From NCBI GenBank assembly GCA_020072965.1, contig JAIQFY010000003.1, positions 1-64,000 on the forward strand: DNA of 64,000 nt, in the 5' to 3' direction. Positions within the stretch are counted from its first letter, which is position 1; each line of letters opens with the position of its first letter. The translations under genes were made by a program, and so were the position numbers. Of this stretch, positions 33,915 to 42,500 are shown in pieces. The notes beneath the pieces are model-generated. The model was not told where the DNA came from. It searched no databases and saw only the letters and a list, made by a program, of their open reading frames with translations. The stretch is from Terriglobia bacterium (lineage in GTDB: Bacteria; Acidobacteriota; Terriglobia; JAIQFV01).

Positions 33915-35315
33915 TTGTCCGTAAACGAGGAATCCATTTCCGCGAGGGCACCCGCCATCGAAAAGGAGTCCTATCCGGCGCGGGGCTACGCCTGGTACGT
34001 CGTCGGCGTGCTGACGATCGCTTACATCCTGGCCTTTATCGACCGCCAGATTCTGAACCTGCTGGTCGGGCCGATCCGGCGCGATCTCCATATCAGTGAC
34101 ACCCAGATGAGCCTGCTGATGGGTTTCAGTTTTGCTGTCTTTTATACCTTCTTTGGTATTCCTCTTGGTCGCCTGGCGGATTCAAAAAGCCGCCGTTCGA
34201 TAATCGCGGCCGGCATGGTCCTTTGGAGCCTGTTGACGGCGGGTTGCGGACTGGCGAGGACCTTCTGGCATTTCCTGTTGATGCGCATGGGCGTGGGCGT
34301 CGGCGAGGCGGCCCTCTCACCGGCCGCCTATTCCCTCATCTCCGATTATTTTCCCAAGGAGAAGCGAGCCACGGCGATCAGCGTTTACTCCATGGCTTAT
34401 TACATCGGCTCCGGTCTGGCCTTTCTTCTGGGCGGGCTGGTCGTCGGTTTCGCTTCCGCCAAAGGAAGCTGGAGCCTGCCGATCGTCGGCGCTGTTCGTC
34501 AATGGCAATTGATTTTTTTTGTGGTGGGCATTCCCGGGGTTGTGCTGGCTCTTCTCATGTATACGGTGAAGGAACCTCTCCGGAAGGGCGCCCGGATGAC
34601 GAAAGCTGCGGACGGGAGGACGAAGGTAGCTAAAGTGTCCATGCGCGAGGTCATTGGCTACATCAAAGAGAATCGTGCTGCGGTCCTCTGCCACAATTTG
34701 GGCTTCGGGCTGCTTGCTTTTTCGGGTTATGGAACGTCCGCATGGATTCCGACCTTTCTCATCCGCAGGTATGGGTGGACGGGCGCACAGGCAGGCATCA
34801 GGTACGGCGCCATTGTCTGCATCCTGGGGACCATCGGAATCGTGACTGGCGGCAAACTGGCGGATTGGCTGGCTCAACGGGGTTTTCGCGACGCCAATAT
34901 GCGAGTGGGGGTGATCGGCGCCCTGATCTGGATCCCCGCGGGGATTCTCTATCCCCTGATGCCCAGTGGAAACCTGGCGACGGCCATGCTGGTCCCCACG
35001 ATTTTCCTGACGAGCCTGCCGGTGGGCTTGGCCGCCGCAGCCATTCAGGAGATGATGCCCAACGCCATGCGCGGTCAGGCCTCGGCGCTTTACCTGTTCG
35101 TGATCAACCTGATTGGCCTTGGCCTCGGACCCACGGCGGTGGCCATTATGACTGACTACGTCTTCCATAACGACAACGCGGTTCACTATTCATTGCTTGC
35201 AGTGGGGACGCTGGCGCATCTCGGAGCGGCTGCCCTGCTGTGGGCTGGTTTGAATCCTTACCGTCGCAGCCTTGACCGGCTAAAAGAGTGGACGCGCATC
35301 AATGCCTCGAATTAA
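33915..35315 (+). CDS. MFS transporter (spinster-like family)
   Basis: A 466-residue 12-helix major facilitator. First loops show ILAFIDRQILNLLVGPIRRDL and GRLADSKSRRSIIAAG (motif A), helix 4-5 region RMGVGVGEAALSPAAYSLISDYFPKEKRATA, all characteristic of the spinster-like subgroup. Transported substrate unknown. Start TTG 33915 follows AGGAGA; the TTG at 33876 extends it without a better signal. Stands alone between repeat-rich spacers. Confidence 0.85.
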   Translation: MSVNEESISARAPAIEKESYPARGYAWYVVGVLTIAYILAFIDRQILNLLVGPIRRDLHISDTQMSLLMGFSFAVFYTFFGIPLGRLADSKSRRSIIAAGMVLWSLLTAGCGLARTFWHFLLMRMGVGVGEAALSPAAYSLISDYFPKEKRATAISVYSMAYYIGSGLAFLLGGLVVGFASAKGSWSLPIVGAVRQWQLIFFVVGIPGVVLALLMYTVKEPLRKGARMTKAADGRTKVAKVSMREVIGYIKENRAAVLCHNLGFGLLAFSGYGTSAWIPTFLIRRYGWTGAQAGIRYGAIVCILGTIGIVTGGKLADWLAQRGFRDANMRVGVIGALIWIPAGILYPLMPSGNLATAMLVPTIFLTSLPVGLAAAAIQEMMPNAMRGQASALYLFVINLIGLGLGPTAVAIMTDYVFHNDNAVHYSLLAVGTLAHLGAAALLWAGLNPYRRSLDRLKEWTRINASN

Positions 35316-35432
35316 CCAAATGGGCATTAAGTTTCTTTGAAGACCGCCTCGGAGGTTCGTGGTGCTCAGCGTTCGCTGGAAGACCGTCTCAGCAGCCTTG
35401 GGTCGCAGACCGCTTCAGCAATCTCGAGTTAC

Positions 35433-35687
35433 AGACCGCTTCAGCGGTCTTGGTTCCGTACAGCCCGCCGCTTTAGCGGCGGGAACGCTCCCTTATAATA
35501 TGCCCTACCCCGATTCTCCGGGGTTGTTTGCGTACTGGTGGCTTGTTTACAGGCCACCGCTCAGATCGAGCCAGAATGCTCTCTGATGACATCGCACGCA
35601 GGCTTTGTCGGTAGGGGCGCATAGCCATGCGCCCCCGTGAAGACATGCAGACTTTCGCGGTGGGGGGGGCGCATGGCTATGCGCCCC
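35433..35687. repeat. Hairpin series in the MFS-MBL spacer
   Basis: Five perfect hairpins: AGACCGCT/AGCGGTCT (35433-35450), CCCGCCGC/GCGGCGGG (35464-35483), CCCCG/CGGGG (35508-35523), and two copies of GGGGCGCAT/ATGCGCCCC in opposite loop orientation (35614-35635 and 35666-35687). The second and third, with the flanking TACAGCCC and GGTGGC, recur at 46752-46820. No T-run follows, so simple termination is unlikely. Confidence 0.7.
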
Positions 35688-35759
35688 TACGAAGAAGGGT
35701 TAACGCCACCGTCGCAATATAAATGTCGATTCCACCAACACAATCTCACGGGCTAATTC

Positions 35760-36680
35760 ATGGAAAACATCGCTCCCCAAACTACTCTCATTGACCTCGA
35801 GTACCTTGGCTACCCCAAGGTCATCGCATCGTGCCTTCTTGAGGGCGAGGGAAGGTTTGCGCTGGTTGATCCCGGCCCGGCCTCGGCGGTCGTCACCCTG
35901 CGGAGGAAGCTCGATCAAATCGGCCTCGGGGTCAAGGGCCTCGACACGATTTTCCTGACGCATATTCACCTCGATCATGCCGGTGTCACCGGCACGCTGG
36001 TCAAGGAGAACCCCCGGATCCGCGTCTACGTGCATGAACGAGGCGCCCCGCACTTGATTGATCCAACCAAACTGCTGGGTAGCGCCCAGCGCCTTTACGG
36101 GGACAAGATGGAACGGCTGTGGGGCGAGTTTCTCGCTGTCCCCGCGGAGAATGTTTCTGCGTTGGTGGGAGGCGAGCGCCTGAGCCTGGGCGGCCGCCAG
36201 ATCGACGTGGTCTATACGCCCGGCCACGCGTCACACCACGTGAGCTACATCGACCAGGCGACCGGCATGGCCTTCACGGGGGACACGGCCGGCATCCGGA
36301 TTGCCAATGGAAAGACCATCTTGCCCCTCACCCCGCCGCCCGACATCGACTTGGAGATTTTGGAGAAGAGCTGGGAGTTGATTCAGGAGCGGCAGCCGGA
36401 ACGGCTTTTCCTAACGCATTTCGGGCCTGCCGATGGCGTCAAGCAACATTTTGCTGAGCTGCGGGATCGCATGGAGGAGTGGAGCATCACCGTTGAAGAT
36501 TCACTCAAGAATGGTCAGGGTGATGACGTCCAGCGTGCCGCCCGGTTCGAGGAGCAGGTCACCACAAGTCTAAAGCGCTCCCTCCCAGATCGCGAGATCA
36601 AATGCTATGTCAAAGGCGGGGCGGTGGAGTTGTCCTGGTACGGACTGGCCCGCTACTGGCGCAAGCGCCATCGGAGCTAA
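35760..36680 (+). CDS. MBL-fold metallo-hydrolase
   Basis: A 306-residue metallo-beta-lactamase-fold hydrolase. Metal motif THIHLDHAG (HxHxDH), later His in TPGHASHH, bridging Asp in FTGDTAG and His in LTHFGP are all present, so a binuclear centre should form. The C-terminal about 90 residues are helical. Family members hydrolyse thioesters, lactones or phosphodiesters; substrate unknown. Ribosome-binding site is weak. Confidence 0.85.
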   Translation: MENIAPQTTLIDLEYLGYPKVIASCLLEGEGRFALVDPGPASAVVTLRRKLDQIGLGVKGLDTIFLTHIHLDHAGVTGTLVKENPRIRVYVHERGAPHLIDPTKLLGSAQRLYGDKMERLWGEFLAVPAENVSALVGGERLSLGGRQIDVVYTPGHASHHVSYIDQATGMAFTGDTAGIRIANGKTILPLTPPPDIDLEILEKSWELIQERQPERLFLTHFGPADGVKQHFAELRDRMEEWSITVEDSLKNGQGDDVQRAARFEEQVTTSLKRSLPDREIKCYVKGGAVELSWYGLARYWRKRHRS

Positions 36681-36720
36681 TCTCCGTGTCCTTTCATCTC
36701 CCCATTGGGGTTTGCCTTTT

Positions 36721-36775
36721 GTTTGGAATTTGGATTTTGGGTTTTATTTGGACTTTGGATTTTGGAATTTGGGCT
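36721..36775. repeat. TTTGGAATTTGG-type repeat, single arm
   Basis: A run of TTTGGAATTTGGATTTTGGG-like units related to the arms of the inverted repeat at 29399-29560, here without an opposing arm. The surrounding spacer 36681-36997 holds no gene. Confidence 0.55.
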
Positions 36776-36997
36776 TTTGAGGCGGCCTCGACAAACCTAC
36801 CGTCTGCGATATATCCCTCCCCGCCGCCGATTATTTCTCCTTGTATTCACCCTCTGCGCGTTCTACACTTCCTGTAGGCCAGGCGACCCCCTGTCGGGCC
36901 CCTCTTCTCAATGCGGTGATTGGCTGGCCGTTGTTGCTCACCTGTTTTTCTTTGTTGCCACTCCAGGACGGAATGGCACTTACCCTAGGGAGGCTTC

Positions 36998-37411
36998 ATG
37001 ACTATTTCCAGGGTCCTTCTGTCTCTCCTTTTCATTAGTAGTTTCTGTTTAGCCGCAGACAAACCTCGCGTTTTTGCGACTGACAGCAAATCGTGGGAAA
37101 TTGCTGGCGGATTTGGCGGGACAAACAATGGATTTGGTGGTGCGGTCAAGGGCGGGGCTCGTCCCCAAACAGCTGAGATTATCAAGACGTTCGGCGAGCG
37201 CTGTCTGGGCGTTACCGTAAACATGAAGCAGGAAAAGGCGGACTATGTAGTGCTGCTCGATCACGAAGGGGGCAAGGGCTACGCCCTGAAAGACAATAAA
37301 TTCGCCGTCTTCAACAAGGACGGCGACTCCATCGCCAGCGGGTCCACGAGAAGCCTCGGAAATGCCGTTAAGGATGCTTGCGCGGCCATCATGAAGGATG
37401 TCGCAAAGTAG
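36998..37411 (+). CDS. Secreted small protein of unknown function
   Basis: A 137-residue exported protein with signal peptide (residues 1-19, ending CLAAD). Conserved-looking segments: FATDSKSWE, ARPQTAEIIKTFGERC, DYVVLLDHEGGKG, KFAVFNKDGD and STRSLGNAVKDAC. The two cysteines in the mature part may pair. I recall similar proteins in Acidobacteriota but no function. AGGGAGG lies before the ATG. Confidence 0.75.
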   Translation: MTISRVLLSLLFISSFCLAADKPRVFATDSKSWEIAGGFGGTNNGFGGAVKGGARPQTAEIIKTFGERCLGVTVNMKQEKADYVVLLDHEGGKGYALKDNKFAVFNKDGDSIASGSTRSLGNAVKDACAAIMKDVAK

Positions 37412-37519
37412 ACAAAGAAAGAGGAATGAGGATAAGCGATAGGGCCCGGGCCGACAATTCTGCGAGTTGATTCGTTAATTCTTGAGCCTAGGCACAACAA
37501 TCTCGAGTTGGAGACAATC

Positions 37520-38080
37520 ATGAGAAACATTGCTCTTGGTTTATTCGTTTGGATGGGCATGATTATTGCCATGCCGGTTTATGGAGAAAAGGACACAGTG
37601 AATTTGGAGACGGTCGCCCTCACATTGGGAATGGCCGGAGGGACGGCTGTGGAAAGACTCAGCTCCTCCTATGATGTCAGGAAGATTTTCAAGAAAGAGG
37701 GAGACCTTGATAACTTCGATGCTCTCATTTTTCGACGGGGCGGCAAACCTTGGGAGACAGCGGGGTCGATCGAGGTCAGGAATGGGAAACTGGCTTATGT
37801 TGAAGCTGCTAGGGGTACATTCTTTGAACCTGACACAGTTTTGTTTTGTAAGAAACTCTTCTCGTTGCTCTCTTCAGTTAATGAAGGTGGAAAGATGATA
37901 GGCTTCGTGTCCACGTCGACGCATAGTGCTGTAGATCTTGGTTTGGTGGGTTCACGAAACATTAACATCCAAATTGGCAATAAGTCCCTCTTCCTCCAAA
38001 TTATGGAGTTTGAAAAAGGAACTAGCATTTATGTTAGAGAGTTCTTGGGGGAATCTACCCCTCCGAAGCCAGAAAAATGA
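37520..38080 (+). CDS. Secreted protein of unknown function
   Basis: A 186-residue exported protein (signal peptide residues 1-22, ending MPVYGEK). Body of mixed alpha/beta type with FDALIFRRGGKPWETAGSIEV and VDLGLVGSRNINIQI. The base composition is more AT-rich than in the flanking housekeeping genes, as for all genes up to about 46 kb. ATG 37520 follows TTGGAG. No family recognised. Confidence 0.65.
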   Translation: MRNIALGLFVWMGMIIAMPVYGEKDTVNLETVALTLGMAGGTAVERLSSSYDVRKIFKKEGDLDNFDALIFRRGGKPWETAGSIEVRNGKLAYVEAARGTFFEPDTVLFCKKLFSLLSSVNEGGKMIGFVSTSTHSAVDLGLVGSRNINIQIGNKSLFLQIMEFEKGTSIYVREFLGESTPPKPEK

Positions 38081-38227
38081 CCATACGCACAACTCCCGAA
38101 TTTGCTTAGAGATATCCGTACACAGCGCCAAAAGATTATGCAACCGGATGCAGAGGACAAAGCCCTACTGAAGCTATCTGCACTCGTGTAATGTGACACC
38201 GAAGTGCTGACTTAAGGAGGTTTTAGC

Positions 38228-38503
38228 ATGGCTTACAGGTTTAGCATGGATGGGGAAACATGGGAGGCTAAGATTGTGGGCTCATTTGGCCCGTACACGG
38301 GCACCTCATGGCCAAAGGGGCTCTACATGTATAACGTGGAGCTTCGATGCATCAGTAATCCGGAATGGCAAGAGATTCCAACGGTTATTGGTTCGGTATC
38401 AAACTGCCAGTCTGAAGCGGAAAAACATCTGGAAAAAAGCCAAGACTTATTCAAATCCGAAGTTCAGTGCAATAGAAAGACTCGACGGGTTGTGGGAGCC
38501 TGA
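38228..38503 (+). CDS. Small hypothetical protein
   Basis: A 91-residue protein behind a near-perfect TAAGGAGG. Sequence (FSMDGETWEAKIVGSFG, LYMYNVELRCISNPEWQEIPT) suggests a small beta domain; no family recognised. The strong start signal supports expression. Confidence 0.6.
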   Translation: MAYRFSMDGETWEAKIVGSFGPYTGTSWPKGLYMYNVELRCISNPEWQEIPTVIGSVSNCQSEAEKHLEKSQDLFKSEVQCNRKTRRVVGA

Positions 38504-38548
38504 TCGGAGAAAGTGATGTGACCAGTTCGGAGAATTGGAAAAGAAATA

Positions 38549-38668
38549 GGGGTCAGAGCGGAACAGGGGGTCAGGTACCGACGTTCGACAATTGCGATAA
38601 AAAAAGAACTGAATATGACCATGCTTCTTGGACAACCAACTGACGAATTGTGGAAAGTTGGTGCCTGA
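38549..38668. repeat. GTCAG-headed repeats, first cluster
   Basis: GGGGTCAG at 38549-38556 and 38567-38574, the latter continuing GTACCGACGTTCGACAATTG, then an opposed TGCCTGAC near 38662. The same head plus CAATT pattern recurs to 47.7 kb. Such sequences are frequently seen near REP-associated tyrosine transposases; none is present here. Confidence 0.5.
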
Positions 38669-38686
38669 CGCGAATAGGACGCGGCT

Positions 38687-38923
38687 TTGCTCATGGAGAA
38701 TAATAGGATGAAAATGCAATTCGACATGAGAATTGAATTCAATCTTGATTCCACTTTTAACGGGAATGCGCTCCCACTCACATTGTCGGCTGTTCATAAA
38801 GTCTCTGAAGATGTAGTCTTTTTTGATTGGTTGGGTCTTTCACCGAAGCATGTAAGGAGTCCTGTGGACGCCGCAGTATACCTAACCTCATACCATTTTT
38901 TTGGAAGGGCGTGGATTGCATGA
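38687..38923 (+). CDS. Hypothetical protein (weak)
   Basis: A frame of up to 78 residues (probably shorter, from ATG 38708) reading MRIEFNLDSTFNGNALPLTL and onward. No family recognised. Its stop overlaps the next start as ATGA at 38920, which hints at a coupled pair or one gene split by a frameshift. Confidence 0.35.
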   Translation: MLMENNRMKMQFDMRIEFNLDSTFNGNALPLTLSAVHKVSEDVVFFDWLGLSPKHVRSPVDAAVYLTSYHFFGRAWIA

Positions 38924-39102
38924 TACAAAGGGCAATATTATGTTGGTATCTGGGCGACTCCAATCTGCTTTTGGCCGACGTCCTGTCTAAGGAAGACCTG
39001 ACATCATTCGATGAGAAGCTGTCTAATTTCCCCCTCAGGAAGGAGTCGTTACCGGAAATTCAGCAATACACCTCCATGGAATTTACTCGACAAGAGAAAT
39101 AG
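38920..39102 (+). CDS. Hypothetical protein (weak)
   Basis: A 60-residue frame (MIQRAILCWYLGDSNLLLAD...) starting in the ATGA overlap with the preceding frame. No family recognised; may be the downstream part of a single disrupted gene. Confidence 0.35.
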   Translation: MIQRAILCWYLGDSNLLLADVLSKEDLTSFDEKLSNFPLRKESLPEIQQYTSMEFTRQEK

Positions 39103-39548
39103 AACAACTCCGAGTTGATGGTTAAGACCAGGCACCAACAATTGATCGTCCGTTGGGCAGGTCAGAATCGATTGTAAGGCTGATTTCAAGGCTCATTCAG
39201 AGATTGTAGTTGTGATGTAACAGGGTTAATCGTATAATTTTGACCAGTATTGCCGGGATGGATGAGCTGGCAGACAGAGACGCCTGCTCCCGATGGTGAT
39301 TCAAAGTGTTTGTTGGTTTTGTTGGAGGCTTAAGCTCACCTTCTGATTCGTGATCGTTCCTTTACTCATGAGTCTCACTAAATGAATAAAGAAGTTCAAC
39401 CTGAACTTCTGATCACATAAATTTATTTTCTTTGCATTCTCGCTAAAGTTCCACTGATGAGGGGAGGCTCGTGTCCCTTGAACCAGTTGGTCCGCTCCCC
39501 CCGCAATTCTCAGTGATGCATTGAAGATGTTCTTTGGAGAAGGCAAAA
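39103..39548. other. Intergenic region upstream of the large subtilisin
   Basis: Contains one GTCAG-type fragment in reverse (CCAGGCACCAACAATTG near 39128) and otherwise no gene or strong hairpin that I can see. Likely holds the promoter of the subtilisin gene, but no confident promoter was identified. Confidence 0.4.
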
Positions 39549-42500
39549 ATGCAGAAACCTATTGTTCTCTTATTCACCGGCCTTTTAGTAAGCAGTTTTC
39601 TCTTCGGTCAGGCGACGCTAACTGGTGTCGTTCGACCGCCCGGTTTTGAAGAATCCAGTGGTATTCAAATAAATCAGGATACTGTATTGAGTCTACTTCC
39701 AAAGAAATTGATTAGAGAGGCAGAGACCGGACAACCGGTGCATATCATCGTTGGCCTTCGGGCCCCTTTCGAGCCCGAGGGGAATCTTGGAGTCGAGAAG
39801 AGAATTCAAGACCAACGCCAAGCCATTGCTGACGCACAGGAGAAGCTACTCAACGAGCTGGCTGGATACAACATCGACTCTATCAAAAGGTTCAAATATA
39901 TCCCCTACATGGCCTTTGTCGCAGATGCTGCCGCTTTGAGGAATTTGCTGACATCGGGGGAGGTGATGAGCATTGAAGAAGATATTGCTGTTCCCGCCGC
40001 TCTCATGGAGAGTGTTCCTTTGATCGGCGCTCCCACGGCTTGGTCAAAAGGATTCAGTGGATCGGGGCAAACCGTCGCAATTCTCGATACCGGAGTCGAC
40101 AAATTCCATCCATTCCTAGCAGGCAAAGTCGTGTCCGAAGCATGCTATTCAACTAATGATTCGGTACATCTGGGATCGTCGCTCTGCCCTGGAGGCATCA
40201 CTGCTAGCACGGCAATTGGTTCGGGCATTTACTGTTCCCTTCAAATCGAAGGATGCGACCACGGAACGCATGTGGCTGGCATTGCTGCCGGGAAGGGAGA
40301 GTTGTTTTCGGGGGTCGCGAAGGATGCAACAATCATTGCGATTCAGGTGTTCTCGCGTTTTGATGACGCTACTGTTTGTGGAGGTTCAAGGTCCACGCCG
40401 TGCTCGCGTTCCTATACAAGTGATCAGATTCTTGGGCTTCAGCGTGTTTATGAACTGGCAAGCACTTATCACATTGCAGCAGTAAATATGAGCATTGGCA
40501 GTGGAAAATATACGACCAATTGCGATGTTCAAGAACTTTCCAGAAAGCTGGCCATCGATAATTTGAGAGCTCGAGGGATAGCTACCATAATTGCCTCCGG
40601 TAATGACAGTTACATTGACGGCATAAGCGCGCCAGCATGCATTTCATCTGCGATTAGTGTTGGTTCAACCGAAGATGGCGGTCCCGGTGCTGGTCAATCT
40701 GACACAGTCTCTTATTTCTCAAATAGTGGCCGAATTCTGAGTCTCTTGGCCCCAGGAAATTCTATCTATTCCTCGTTTCCGGGTGCACGTTTTGGCAACG
40801 ATGCTGGAACCTCGATGGCTACTCCCCACGTTGCAGGTGCATGGGCCGTACTGAAATCAAAATCGCCGACTGCATCCGTCGACCAAATTCTTTCGGCGCT
40901 TATTTCCACCGGCAAGGCAATTAGCGACTCACGCAATGGCATCATAAAGTCGAGGATCCAAGTAGATGCGGCCATCAATGCCCTCAGCGGCCCCGACACA
41001 ACACCCCCTTCCATTGCCATTACTTCACCGACTACGGGGTCCACTTATTTGACCAGTTCCACGCCCATCACCCTGAGCGGCACAGCCACCGATAATGTCG
41101 GAGTTACTCAGGTCACCTGGTCAAACAGCCGCGGCGGTAGCGGCGTCGCTTTTGGAACAACAGGTTGGACGGCGAGTGGAATTACGCTCCAAAGTGGAAC
41201 AAACGTTCTGATTGTTACAGCACGTGATGCGGCAGGAAATTCGCAGAATGACTCGCTAACCATAACTTACACTCCTCCCGGATGCACTTACGCTATCTCT
41301 CCAACGAGCAGAACCCACAGCGCGAACAGTGAATCGGCAAGCGTCAATCTTTCTGCCGGCACCGGTTGTTCCTGGTCCGCGTTCACCACCGCAACTTGGA
41401 TCACAATTACTTCTGGAGCCAGCGGCTCGGGCAATGGGACAGTGTTTTATTCTGTGCCAGCAAACAATAACACCTCTTCCCGCACTGGAAGTTTAATCAT
41501 TGGGGGACAAACCTACGCAGTCTCGCAACAGGGAGTTATTTCTTCTCCCCCTGTTCTAATTTCAGATGTCCCTATGTCCGGATCTCTTGCTGCAAACTCA
41601 TCAACCACGATTTGCACGCTTTCTCCAACGCAGTACAGCATCTTGGTCCCGTCCAATGCAGTCCAGCTTATCGTTTCCCTAACCGGTAGCGCTGACGCGG
41701 ACCTGTTTGTTCGCTACGGCTCTCCGGTGGCACAATCCTCAAGTACAACAACTTCAGACTTTCGATCCGAATCAAGTCTTCCGAACGAGATGATTTATGT
41801 AAGCCCACAGAGCACCCCGTCACTTCTTAGCGGAACATATTACATTGGCATCGCCAATTGTCCTAACACCCTGACCAGTTTTTCTGTCAAAGCCACAGTA
41901 GTCACTTCGTCAAGCCCCACAAAGACAGAAGAATTGGGCATTGATGACGGGACCTTTGAAGGGGGAGTGAACGGTGACGGACTGATTCTGGTAAATCGCC
42001 TGACGCCCACTCGATATCCATCCAAGCTTAAATCGATTAGGGTTTTCATATGGAACTTTCAGAACCAACCCGATCCGGTCAACAAGCAGGTACGACTGAT
42101 CGGATTTACCGATCCAATTGGAACAGGCCGTCCTCCTAATTCGCCTTTACTACTGGTTGACCAACGGGCCACGATCCCCGGGGAGTTTGGATATATAACT
42201 TTCGACGTGCCCAATGCGCCCACTATTAATTCCGGCGACTGGTACATCGGTCTTCAACATCCAACTCCCCAGAACGGAGTCGTTGCTGCCACCGACTCCA
42301 CCGGAAATCAAAGGCAACGGGGCTTCTATTCGCAAGACAACGGCGTTACGTTTCTGGGCCCTCTGACCCTTCAGCCAAGCACCCCGGTAAACTTGATGAT
42401 CCGTGCCGTTGTCGAGAACGGCATATCAGCGTCGCAGGACACACCCGTGATCGACTCCGGCTCGGCCAGCTTCCTTCTTGACGGAACAATCGCAATCTCA

